Part shown: piece after piece, positions 8,363-16,473 of the stretch
How positions within the stretch are numbered: the first letter of the stretch is position 1
Layout: the number at the start of each line of letters is the position of its first letter
DNA from: a virus
IMG/VR virus record: IMGVR_UViG_3300006751_000188
Location: 1-20,836 of that record
Length of the DNA: 20,836 bases
Reading direction: 5' to 3' (one strand)
The notes under the pieces: generated by a model
Databases searched by the model: none
What the model saw: only the letters and a program-made list of their open reading frames with translations
What the model was told of the DNA's origin: nothing
Translations under genes and position numbers: made by a program

Positions 8363-8866
8363 CTAAACTTTTGCTTGCCCCTTATCAATTCGCTGGGTTG
8401 AATGATTGTATTCCCATGACCCAACCAGAAGAGGGGAATAAGTCTTTTGCGCGACCTGAAATAGGCCCTTAGCCCTGCCCACGCCCATCAAGTCATCGGC
8501 ATCATGCAGCAATATAGATTGATATTCGTCAAAAAATTTTAATGATTTTTTAATTGCTTTATTTTTAGCCGTAGCCACGTTCTTAGCTTTGTCGAAGGCG
8601 AGTATTTCGAAATGGTCAGCACGGCTTTTTTCTCTATATTTTTTTGCTACAGCCAGCGTGCCATCTACACTATAATCATCAGCAAAAACCATAGTCCATT
8701 TTGTTCCGCGCATTGCTGACTCAATACTTTCAAAATTTTTTGGCAAGAAATCTTCCTCATTGCGAGCAGACATGATAACTAAAAAACCGTTATCTTGCGA
8801 AGTACCCCAATCAACACGCTTGTTTACTTTTTTAAAAAAGTCTTGTCTTTCTTCGATGGTTCTCAT
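8363..8866 (-). CDS. N-terminal half of a GT2-type glycosyltransferase (reading frame ends early at a -1 shift)
   Basis: This 167-residue product has the GT-A nucleotide-sugar-binding fold. FLVIMSARNEE (about 28-38) is strand 1 with the ARNE motif. MVFADDYSVDGT (about 59-70) matches the 'vDDgStDgT' signature, NVATAKNKAI (about 95-104) is the conserved 'N.g.a.arN.g' helix, and LLHDADD (about 118-124) carries the DxD metal-binding motif. The acceptor-binding half is missing: the frame stops at TAG 8363-8365 while the homologous continuation lies in the -1 frame. The enzyme would transfer a sugar, perhaps to fibre proteins, to the host surface or to DNA; the substrate cannot be told. It is the first gene of the leftward block, starting next to the divergent intergenic region. 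Confidence 0.75.
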   Translation of the reverse strand: MRTIEERQDFFKKVNKRVDWGTSQDNGFLVIMSARNEEDFLPKNFESIESAMRGTKWTMVFADDYSVDGTLAVAKKYREKSRADHFEILAFDKAKNVATAKNKAIKKSLKFFDEYQSILLHDADDLMGVGRAKGLFQVAQKTYSPLLVGSWEYNHSTQRIDKGQAKV

Positions 8867-8972
8867 AGCTTATAAATTCTCTATAATACTAGAAAAATCA
8901 GCGTTTAAATCTATAATTTTTGGAAAATAGAACCCATAAAATCAGTGTAACGGTATATAAGGAAAAAGGATT
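8867..8972. promoter_or_regulatory. Divergent intergenic region with candidate promoters
   Basis: This 106-bp A+T-rich gap separates the leftward glycosyltransferase block from the rightward M-L-K-I-J block and is the only sizeable non-coding stretch. On the plus strand the octamer TCTATAAT occurs twice, at 8880-8887 and 8910-8917, exactly 30 bp apart. Each contains a perfect TATAAT -10 hexamer. No convincing TTGACA -35 box lies about 17 bp upstream of either, so the promoters could be weak, activator-dependent or read by a phage-specific sigma factor. On the minus strand the same sequence gives TATTAT close to the glycosyltransferase start. The promoter assignment is inference. Confidence 0.4.
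8959..8963 (+). promoter_or_regulatory. Ribosome-binding site of the M-like gene
   Basis: AAGGA lies nine bases upstream of the ATG at 8973. A second AAGGA, only two bases from that ATG, is too close. The site supports 8973 over the overlapping frame beginning at 8920. Confidence 0.6.
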
Positions 8973-9521
8973 ATGGCAAGTATATACGAGAAAAGAACAT
9001 GGCAGAGCAGCGATAAGGATTTGCCATATCTCAAAAACACTGCAGTTTGGCGCCCCTCATGTAATAAATTTTATTATAACATATCTGACATTACGACTCC
9101 CGCCACCAACTGGGACCCCTGCAACAACTCCGCCACCAGCAATAAATATTGGGGCGGGCACACAAACCACAATGGCGTAGATAAGCCCCATTTCTTCTGG
9201 AAACCTTCATATAATTTAAATATAAGTAAGGCCCCCGTAGTTAAAAGTATTCGTTTTGGGGACGGGTACGAGCAAAGAATAGAGGACGGCATAAATCACA
9301 ATTTAAATATAATAGATTTAAAGTTTGAGAATAGAAGCTTAATTGAATCTACAGCTATTTTACATTTTCTAGAACACCGAGGGGGCACAGAATCATTTGT
9401 TTTCACCCCGCCGCCCCCGTACGCTAGAGCATCTTTATACGTCTGTAGGAATTGGGACTCTTCATATGTTTTTTACGATAACTACAGTATAAAAATGCAG
9501 CTTGAAGAGGTCCCTGAATAA
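8973..9521 (+). CDS. M: Lambda gpM-like minor tail protein with N-terminal extension
   Basis: The last 110 or so residues match the phage minor tail protein M family: F-x-W-x-P near 74-77, then KSIRFGDGYEQRIEDGINHN (about 91-110), a helix ending FLEHRGGTESFVFTPPPP, and a closing YVCRNWDSS...QLEEVPE. Lambda gpM is about 109 residues. This protein has 182, because about 70 residues are added in front. The extension holds YYNISD, PATNWDP and NKYWGG, a spacing of aromatics and Pro that resembles the module in the L homologue and the collagen-like fibre. gpM acts at the distal tip with L, K, I and J. It is the first gene of the rightward block and its TAA overlaps the next ATG by one base (TAATG). 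Confidence 0.88.
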   Translation: MASIYEKRTWQSSDKDLPYLKNTAVWRPSCNKFYYNISDITTPATNWDPCNNSATSNKYWGGHTNHNGVDKPHFFWKPSYNLNISKAPVVKSIRFGDGYEQRIEDGINHNLNIIDLKFENRSLIESTAILHFLEHRGGTESFVFTPPPPYARASLYVCRNWDSSYVFYDNYSIKMQLEEVPE

Positions 9522-10618
9522 TGAAAAAATCAGAAGCAAAAACATCCATAAAAAAGATAGTTAGCGATTCCGCTTCGCTTTCACCTACATCTTTAATTAA
9601 TTTATTTGAAATAGATGTATCCGAAATTGCCGTCAGCGAAACACTTTTAAAAAATGTCCGTTTCAGAAACAGCAACCCACAAACCGTTTTTAGATTTCAT
9701 AACAACGTCAAGATAACGCAAAGTGCGATATGGTTTCAGGGTGTTAAATATATAGCGGCCCCGATTTCGGCAGAGGGATTTGAGATTTCATCGAAAGGAA
9801 CTCTTCCCAGACCAAGGCTATCTCTCACCATAAACCCAAAAGGTGTAGAAAGTTTTTCTATTTTTAAAGACTTAATGAGAGATTTAAATGATCTAGTCGG
9901 CGCGAAAGTAATAAGGAAAAGAACTTTCCTAAAATATATTGATTGGGAAAATTTTTACAAAGTAGACTCGAACAAAAACCCCCTTAACCCCCTTGTTCCG
10001 ATAGTCGGTGAACTTGATCTTCCTAAAGATTTTGACCCAGACCCCAACGCAGAATTTCCTAATGATATATATTTTATAGATAGAAAATCTGGCGAAAATA
10101 AACTTAGTCTAGAATTTGAATTAGCGTCAGCGCTGGAGCTAGAAGAAGTAAAGTTGCCGGGAAGAATTCTTTCCCAAAAAAAGTGTCCATTTACATACAG
10201 GGGCGAAGGCTGCTGTTATGAATATGCCTCTAGAAAATCTTCTATACATGGAGATGCAGATTTGCCGGCCAAAGCACCCCCGATAGCTAACGAGAAAGAC
10301 GAACTTATTTCAGATGCGGTAGATAATTATGACCCCGTCTCGGCGACTATTGAGCTTTGGAAACCTAATACTCCTTATCCTGCTAAAAAGGGAGTTTTCA
10401 TTATTGTGAAGGACATCAATTACTACTATGTCGCAAAATCCGACGGGGTTCCGGCAAACGAGCCGCCACCAAATTCAAAACACTGGGTTCCTGACCAGTG
10501 CTCGAAAAGCTTAAAGGGTTGTAGTCTCCGCTGGGGAGACGGAACCGAGGGGCAAAAAAGCAGCACCCTAAAGGGACACTTGCCATTTGGGGGTTTCCCC
10601 GGAATAACTAAGAGATAA
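9521..10618 (+). CDS. L: Lambda gpL-like minor tail protein with putative iron-sulfur site
   Basis: This 365-residue protein matches the gpL family. It has PRPRLSLTINPKGVESF (about 96-112), DLVGAKVIRKRTF (124-136), FELASALELEEVKLPGRIL (199-217) and the C-terminal LPFGGFPG. Lambda gpL binds a [4Fe-4S] cluster through four cysteines. Here the matching residues are C222 and C231 or C232 (CPFTYRGEGCCYEY) plus C327 and C334 (CSKSLKGCSLRWG). About 95 residues separate the two pairs and include an inserted aromatic module at about 278-326 (LWKPNTPYPAKKG; INYYYVAKSDG; NSKHWVP), similar to modules in M and the fibre. The protein closes the tail tip below the tape measure. AGAGG lies upstream of the start, and the stop is followed one base later by the K-like gene. 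Confidence 0.92.
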   Translation: MKKSEAKTSIKKIVSDSASLSPTSLINLFEIDVSEIAVSETLLKNVRFRNSNPQTVFRFHNNVKITQSAIWFQGVKYIAAPISAEGFEISSKGTLPRPRLSLTINPKGVESFSIFKDLMRDLNDLVGAKVIRKRTFLKYIDWENFYKVDSNKNPLNPLVPIVGELDLPKDFDPDPNAEFPNDIYFIDRKSGENKLSLEFELASALELEEVKLPGRILSQKKCPFTYRGEGCCYEYASRKSSIHGDADLPAKAPPIANEKDELISDAVDNYDPVSATIELWKPNTPYPAKKGVFIIVKDINYYYVAKSDGVPANEPPPNSKHWVPDQCSKSLKGCSLRWGDGTEGQKSSTLKGHLPFGGFPGITKR

Positions 10619-10619
10619 T

Positions 10620-11336
10620 ATGTTAAACGAGCGCAATAAAAATTTTATAAAAGAACAAGCCTTGGAGGCGTCTCCATATGAATGTTGTGGTTTGCTTGTG
10701 TCTAATGGGAAGGGGGGTGAGCGGGTTGTAAGGTGTAGAAATACGGCCGAGAATCCAAAAGAAAATTTTACTATTTGTCCGGAAGACTACCTTAAAGGTT
10801 CCTCGGAGGGGGAGATCGTAGGTACATACCACTCTCACACGAACCACCTTGATGTATTCTCAGAATTTGACAAATTTAATAGTGAGTCTCATAAATTAAA
10901 ATATATTTTATATTGCCTGAAGAATGATACATTTTTAGAATACGACCCAGACTACGAATTTAATTCTTACGCTGGAATAGAATTTAAAATTGGCGAAGCG
11001 GACTGTTATAACTTGGTGAAAGATTTTTATAACAAAGAACTTTCTATAAAATTGAACGATTATTTTAGAGATGAAAATTGGCGGGACAACTTGGAGGAAT
11101 TATTTGATAAGAATTATACCGACGAAGGATTCGCTAAAGTGGAGGGCGAATATAAAAAATATGATTGCCATCTTTTTAAGTATAAAAAAAATTCACCGTC
11201 GCAACACATAGCAGTAAATTTAGGAGATGATCTTATATTGCACCAGCCCCTTAATAGTCTTTCCAGAATAGAAAGATTAACAGACAGACACAAGCAATAC
11301 ATAAACTATACAATTAGACATAAGGATTTATTATGA
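10620..11336 (+). CDS. K: Lambda gpK-like tail-tip protein: JAMM peptidase plus NlpC/P60 hydrolase
   Basis: Two catalytic domains are visible in 238 residues. The N-terminal JAB/MPN+ domain keeps a complete JAMM zinc site: E21 in PYECCGLL, then H71-x-H73-x7-S81-x2-D84 in YHSHTNHLDVFSEFDK. The C-terminal NlpC/P60 domain has the nucleophile C129 in GEADCYNLVKDFY, H196 in QHIAVNLGDD, and H208 in LILHQP as a probable third residue or structural position. This is the architecture of lambda gpK, thought to cleave peptidoglycan or process a tip component during infection. Neither active site is obviously broken, although the NlpC domain is short. AAGAG precedes the start, and the stop overlaps the next ATG (ATGA, 11333-11336). 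Confidence 0.93.
   Translation: MLNERNKNFIKEQALEASPYECCGLLVSNGKGGERVVRCRNTAENPKENFTICPEDYLKGSSEGEIVGTYHSHTNHLDVFSEFDKFNSESHKLKYILYCLKNDTFLEYDPDYEFNSYAGIEFKIGEADCYNLVKDFYNKELSIKLNDYFRDENWRDNLEELFDKNYTDEGFAKVEGEYKKYDCHLFKYKKNSPSQHIAVNLGDDLILHQPLNSLSRIERLTDRHKQYINYTIRHKDLL
11322..11326 (+). promoter_or_regulatory. Ribosome-binding site of the I-like gene
   Basis: AAGGA sits six bases before the ATG at 11333 and inside the end of the K-like gene. The whole leader AGGATTTATTATG recurs almost unchanged before the J-like gene (AGAATTTATTATG, 12011-12023), which suggests a shared translation-initiation leader. Confidence 0.6.
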
Positions 11337-12010
11337 ACCAAACAGTTGACGTTACTTTGCATGGGGTTCTCGGGGAATCAGTTGGGGAAAAATGGAAGCT
11401 TGCTGTTTCTAGCGTTGCAGAAGCTATGCACGCTATCCAAATGAATTCCGACCGCAAACTTTACAAAACGCTACTTGAAAACGATAAAAAGAATATAAAA
11501 TATAAAGTTCTAGTAAATAAAAAAGAAGTAAAGACAGAGAAAGAATTAACAATAGATGATCCAAAAGCCATAAGGGAATCTGAGCTCTGCATAGAGAAAA
11601 AAAATATAAAAAGTATAGACATAGTACCCGTATTGGAGGGGGCAGGAAGTTTTTTTGAAAATGCTTTCTTTGCTATTTTTATGGGGGTTGTTTTAGCTGC
11701 CGCCGGATTAGGCTTGCTCGGCTTTGCGTCCAATCCGATGCTGCTTATGGCTGGCCTAGGTTTAATTTTTCAAGGCGTAGCCAACTTGCTGGCAACCCCG
11801 CCGAAATTTGAAGAGTTCAGAGATATAGAACAAAATCAATTAAACAAAAGATCATCTTATCTATTTTCCGGCCCGCAGAATACTGTAAATGAGGGCGGTC
11901 CGATCCCCGTACTTTATGGAAGACTATTAATAGGGTCACAAGTTATAGCATCGTCTTATGAAATAGATTATAAAAAATCCTCAGAAGCAGGATCAACAAT
12001 AACATCATAA
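11333..12010 (+). CDS. I: Lambda gpI-like tail assembly protein
   Basis: This 225-residue protein has the usual gpI layout. There is an N-terminal beta-grasp-like domain (VTLHGVLGESVGEKWKLAV, then SVAEAMHAIQMN, residues about 6-100) and a long hydrophobic Gly/Ala segment at about 107-160 (FFAIFMGVVLAAAGLGLLGF; LLMAGLGLIFQGVANLLATP). The C-terminal motif KRSSYLFSGPQNTVNEGGPI, followed by PVLYGRLLIGSQVIAS, is diagnostic of the family. In lambda, gpI is needed for tail-tip assembly and acts with J and K. The hydrophobic segment could be a membrane-active hairpin, as proposed for this family; no function is shown here beyond the match. The start overlaps the K stop (ATGA) and has a good ribosome-binding site; J begins ten bases after its stop. 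Confidence 0.9.
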   Translation: MNQTVDVTLHGVLGESVGEKWKLAVSSVAEAMHAIQMNSDRKLYKTLLENDKKNIKYKVLVNKKEVKTEKELTIDDPKAIRESELCIEKKNIKSIDIVPVLEGAGSFFENAFFAIFMGVVLAAAGLGLLGFASNPMLLMAGLGLIFQGVANLLATPPKFEEFRDIEQNQLNKRSSYLFSGPQNTVNEGGPIPVLYGRLLIGSQVIASSYEIDYKKSSEAGSTITS

Positions 12011-12020
12011 AGAATTTATT

Positions 12021-15000
12021 ATGCCAACCGAATCACCAGAAGGAATTTTTAGAGGAGCGACTTCGTCCGCGGGTGACCGTTACTTTTCCGTTAGCCAAAT
12101 AGAAACCCAAGACCTTTTGTCCGAGGGCCAAATAGAAGGTATCGTAACTGGCGAATACCTTTATAATGGCACGCAGGGAAATGTTGGTTGGGATACAGCA
12201 ACTCTTGGCCCAACATATTCTTTCCTTCGTTCGATGTACTGGAATGAGGTTCCAGTAATGGATAGCAGTAATAACCTCAACTTTCAACAAGTTACTGCTA
12301 AAGTCAGCAAAGGAAAACCCAATGGCGAGGTGGACACAAGGGACAAGCTAAAAGAGGAAACCTCCTTAACTAGAAATATATCTGAAAGACTCAGGGGGCC
12401 GACCTATATAGGCGGTCGCCTTGCTGCGGCCCAAGATGAATTCGCAAAAATCTATCGGGTTCTTAATAAAGACTGCAGCAGGATAAATGTAAATGTTAAA
12501 GTAACTAGTTTATCTAAAACAAGCAGACTCCCCGCGTCGATGGGAGACATAGTAGATAGTTACGTTGAGTGTTCCTTAAGATATAGGCCGCTTTTTTCCA
12601 CAGCAGGAAAAGAGGTCTCCTTTATAAGCTCTGGCGCAGATTTCAAAGTCCGCGGAAAAAGTAGTGGTCCATATATTCACTCCGCCTACCTTGGCCTCGC
12701 GCACTCTCACTCCTTGGATCCCGATTTTATAGGTTGGGAAATTAAGATATGGAGAAATACGGCGGAGCCTGAGACGATGGACATAAGAAATCAAACATAC
12801 GTTGATAGTATAACAGAAGTTTATAATTCTAAATTTGCCTATCCGAATTCAGCGATAGTGTCACAAAAATTTAGTGCAGAATATTTTAGCAGTATTCCCC
12901 AAAGAGCATTTGATACGAGGGGGATAAAAGTAAAGATTCCTTCCAACTACGACCCCATTAAGAAAACATACACTAATTACTGGGATGGTAAGTTTTCCAC
13001 AGATACCAGTGGCCCCTATGGGGGCAAAGGTAAATACTGGACCGATAACCCAGCATGGTGCTTTTATGACCTAATTACAAATAGTAGATATGGTCTTGGT
13101 AAATATATTCCAGAATCTTTTGTCGATAAATGGAGCCTATACGAAATAGCAAAATACTGTGATGTACTCGTTCCCGACGGCATGGGTTCGGTAGAACCAA
13201 GATTTACCTGTAACTTGTATATACAGTCTAGAGATGAAGCCTTCAAGGTTGTTAATGATATGGCTAGTATATTTAGGGGTATAGCCTATTCTGCTGCTGG
13301 GGGAATTTTTACTATACAAGATTCTGAGAAAGACTCAATATATACTTTTTCTAATGCGAGTGTAAAAGACGGAGATTTTAATTATTCTAATAGTAGTAAA
13401 AAAGTAAGACATACCGTAGCAATAATAAGATATAATGATAAAACTAATTTTTATAAACCAGCCATAGAGTATGTAGAAGATGTCGATGGCATAAGAAGAC
13501 ACGGCATACGAGAAACCGAAATGACAGCTTTCGGATGCACGAGTCGCGGACAAGCCGTAAGGTTAGGCAGATGGGCTCTATTTACTGAGAACATGGAAAC
13601 AGAAAGTATAAGCTTCTCTGTCGGCGTCGAGGGCGCATACATGAGACCCGGAGATGTATTTACAATTCACGATTCAAATCGGACAACGAAAAGATGGGCC
13701 GGCAGATGCAAGATGATAGACATATATCCCTCGAGCAGCACTCATACAGATGGTTATAATAAAATTGTTATTGATCAAGACATAATGGCCCAAGTCAAAC
13801 AGGGAAGAGAGTATAAGTTTACCTTATTAACGCCAACGTATAATTATGACCCTACGCAAGTAACCGATTTAGATTCCAGAGACTATTCTGATATAAGAAG
13901 AACGCAAATACAAAATTATGTTTTTACCGGCTCAAATTCAGCCAGCCCTAGCGTTGCCCCATATACATATGATAATGGTAATACGGGGCATTACCCCGAG
14001 TTGAGTGGCTATACTGTTGTAAATCTTTTTAGTGGTTTTAATGACGATGATCACGTTATCAATAAAAATTCTGTTTGGACGATAGAACCAACTTCCGCAG
14101 ATTATACCGCTAGCGAACTAGAAGACGGGGTGCTTCCCGATAATAAATTTAGAGTAATAAAAACAGAAGAAACTGAAGACGGTTTTTATAATGTGGCGGG
14201 ATTAGAATATTCAGAAAATAAATATAGTGCAATCGAATCCGGCCTGAGTTTTGATGACGCCATAGTAACTGTTATTCCAGATCCGCCGAAAGATATAATA
14301 CTTTCTGAAAGGGTGGTGACGACGAACACAAGATTAATTGATTATGAAATCACAAAACCAGATAATCTAAATGGTTTGTCTAATTATAACGTTTATACAA
14401 AGCAGGCCTCGCAATGGAGTAAAAGGGATTATACAGGAAATTACCCCTACTTAATTTCCCAAGGAAACTTAGACGCAAAGCAAACAGACGATAAACTTAT
14501 CCCTGATGCGAGGTGGAGAGTTGCAGTTTTACCGCATGATACGCGGACCGACACTTATTTACCCACGGGAAAAGGAGATTACATTTTTAGGGCATTTTCT
14601 TCTAACATAGCTGGCGTACACTCGCAGGGCAGCGCGGTTAAAAAAATTAATATTTCTAAAGTTCAACCTCTCCTTGATGTAAAGATAAAAAACTTAAGAG
14701 AACTGGATGATACAGACCAACAAGATAACCCGGCGGGACATAAACAGTCATATACAACAACTAAGACTGATCTAAAATTTAAATGGGAAACGGAAGTCGC
14801 TTCTGAACAAGTTTCTCTTTCCAATTACTCTTATAGAATTACAGTTAGGGAACCGACCTTCAAACAATCTATAAGTTCAAATATTCTATATGAAACCACA
14901 GACTACAACCCAGACTCAAATTTATATGCTGAAGGTTCAACTGCACTTAATGGTTGGGACTTGGACTTTACCGGAAATGCGGGCAATTTAAAAAATGGCC

Positions 15001-16463
15001 CGTGGAGACAGTTCGATGTGGTCGTTGAAGCTCACGATGATAATAATAATAGTTCTGCAGGAGGGACATTTAGTTCGACCTCAGATTCGAACTACACCAA
15101 TACCAACGGCTATGATAAATATGAAATATTTAACCCTGCTATAACTGACCCTATCTTGGGCACAAGCAGCAATATCATAACAGAACAGACTTTAACCATA
15201 GATAAAGAAGTAAAAATTCTTTTCAGAAGAAACAAATACACAGACATAGAGGGCGCATACGTATACATTAGTAAAGACCCCTTTACTACATCTGACGTAC
15301 AGTGGAAAACTTCGGCAAAAGTAGCAAGCGATAGGGCATCGGCCGGAAAAGCGGTTATTGAAATTCATAAAGTTGAACCATTCAACAATACAATTATAGT
15401 AACTCCCGAAGACTATGACCTAAGGAACACAGAAACAGCATATATAGCGTATAGCCTTTATGATTCTTTTGACAAGCAGCGGGCCGTAACGCTTCAACCT
15501 TCTCAGGAACCTCTCCTCCAGCCAAACGTAACTGACATGCACGTTAGTAATGTAGCGACCATTAAAAAAGGAACTGAAATTATTGACGTAGTTGGAGATG
15601 GATACAAAGTTTGGGTGAGGATGACAGTAGATGGCCGCTGGGTAGGCAAGGGAATTGATCGGGTCGAGGCGCTCGACATGACTAAAAATGCCAGTAACGG
15701 AGCTTTGCCTGACCGTTATAAAAAATATAATGGTTTTTCGCAGTACTCCTGTTCTGCAATTCATTCATATTTGGGTGTTCAGGACCCTTGGGGTGGTGCC
15801 TATGGCCCATTTAATGTTAAGTGGGCATCTGACGGAGGAATAAATGGATTAGGGAGAGTTCCCGCAGGGGAACTTGCGGCATATTTCCCAAATTACTATT
15901 GCGGGTGGGTACCAAGGACTCTCAATCGCGGCGGTAGAATAAGACCCGTATATAACGATATGAACAACCCCGGCGCCGGGATTAAAAAATGGGAGAAGAT
16001 GGACAATTATAAAGAAACTTTCAGAAGATATAGAATATGGATTGACACCAAATTTGCCCCCGATTCTGATGATTACGCAATTATTGGACTGAACATAAAC
16101 AATCACGGATATGAAGACCTTCATCCAGTTGATCAACAGAATTTCCAAGCATACTATATACACACGATGGAATTAATTAGCAGAAATCCTGTTTGGAAAG
16201 ACGCGAACGGCAATTCTACAGAGCCCGGTGGATATGATAGTTATTATGGCAGCAGCCCCGGCGGCATACAGCATCACCCCGCTGGTTTCGGTCAGGGTTT
16301 TGGCAACTTAGTAAGGAATAAAAAATATTTTGATGTCCACTTGGGGCACCTTATAGACATGAGTTATCTAAAGGAGGGGTTCTTTGGAATGTTGACTCAG
16401 GGCGACGACAAAGATCAAGGCGGCAAGACCATCACCCCCAACATGGACGGTAGGGCTCGCTAA
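12021..16463 (+). CDS. J: Lambda gpJ-like central tail hub / host-specificity protein
   Basis: This 1480-residue protein carries the gpJ N-terminal signature TQDLLSEGQIEGIVTG (about 28-43). Hub domains follow up to about residue 560, including the EAFKVVNDMASIFRGIAY-type segment and MRPGDVFTIHDSNR (about 541-554). Residues about 768-885 look like a fibronectin-III-type unit (YIFRAFSSNIAGVHSQGS). A further beta-rich stretch (about 900-1170) precedes an unrecognised C-terminal region (about 1180-1480) rich in Gly, Tyr and Trp, which is the position of the receptor-binding part in lambda gpJ (1132 residues). The extra length lies mainly in that distal half. The gene is last in the M-L-K-I-J series and lies ten bases after I, with an AAAGAA leader. 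Receptor and host cannot be deduced. Confidence 0.92.
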   Translation: MPTESPEGIFRGATSSAGDRYFSVSQIETQDLLSEGQIEGIVTGEYLYNGTQGNVGWDTATLGPTYSFLRSMYWNEVPVMDSSNNLNFQQVTAKVSKGKPNGEVDTRDKLKEETSLTRNISERLRGPTYIGGRLAAAQDEFAKIYRVLNKDCSRINVNVKVTSLSKTSRLPASMGDIVDSYVECSLRYRPLFSTAGKEVSFISSGADFKVRGKSSGPYIHSAYLGLAHSHSLDPDFIGWEIKIWRNTAEPETMDIRNQTYVDSITEVYNSKFAYPNSAIVSQKFSAEYFSSIPQRAFDTRGIKVKIPSNYDPIKKTYTNYWDGKFSTDTSGPYGGKGKYWTDNPAWCFYDLITNSRYGLGKYIPESFVDKWSLYEIAKYCDVLVPDGMGSVEPRFTCNLYIQSRDEAFKVVNDMASIFRGIAYSAAGGIFTIQDSEKDSIYTFSNASVKDGDFNYSNSSKKVRHTVAIIRYNDKTNFYKPAIEYVEDVDGIRRHGIRETEMTAFGCTSRGQAVRLGRWALFTENMETESISFSVGVEGAYMRPGDVFTIHDSNRTTKRWAGRCKMIDIYPSSSTHTDGYNKIVIDQDIMAQVKQGREYKFTLLTPTYNYDPTQVTDLDSRDYSDIRRTQIQNYVFTGSNSASPSVAPYTYDNGNTGHYPELSGYTVVNLFSGFNDDDHVINKNSVWTIEPTSADYTASELEDGVLPDNKFRVIKTEETEDGFYNVAGLEYSENKYSAIESGLSFDDAIVTVIPDPPKDIILSERVVTTNTRLIDYEITKPDNLNGLSNYNVYTKQASQWSKRDYTGNYPYLISQGNLDAKQTDDKLIPDARWRVAVLPHDTRTDTYLPTGKGDYIFRAFSSNIAGVHSQGSAVKKINISKVQPLLDVKIKNLRELDDTDQQDNPAGHKQSYTTTKTDLKFKWETEVASEQVSLSNYSYRITVREPTFKQSISSNILYETTDYNPDSNLYAEGSTALNGWDLDFTGNAGNLKNGPWRQFDVVVEAHDDNNNSSAGGTFSSTSDSNYTNTNGYDKYEIFNPAITDPILGTSSNIITEQTLTIDKEVKILFRRNKYTDIEGAYVYISKDPFTTSDVQWKTSAKVASDRASAGKAVIEIHKVEPFNNTIIVTPEDYDLRNTETAYIAYSLYDSFDKQRAVTLQPSQEPLLQPNVTDMHVSNVATIKKGTEIIDVVGDGYKVWVRMTVDGRWVGKGIDRVEALDMTKNASNGALPDRYKKYNGFSQYSCSAIHSYLGVQDPWGGAYGPFNVKWASDGGINGLGRVPAGELAAYFPNYYCGWVPRTLNRGGRIRPVYNDMNNPGAGIKKWEKMDNYKETFRRYRIWIDTKFAPDSDDYAIIGLNINNHGYEDLHPVDQQNFQAYYIHTMELISRNPVWKDANGNSTEPGGYDSYYGSSPGGIQHHPAGFGQGFGNLVRNKKYFDVHLGHLIDMSYLKEGFFGMLTQGDDKDQGGKTITPNMDGRAR

Positions 16464-16473
16464 GGCTTAGATT

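Noticed and set aside
8920-9180. Plus-strand ORF of 86 aa overlapping the M-like gene
   Set aside because: It is out of frame with the strong M match, shows low-complexity Thr/Pro content, and the ribosome-binding site serves the ATG at 8973.
15420-15764. Minus-strand ORF of 114 aa inside the J homologue
   Set aside because: Antisense shadow of a confident J frame with no upstream ribosome-binding site and no motif.
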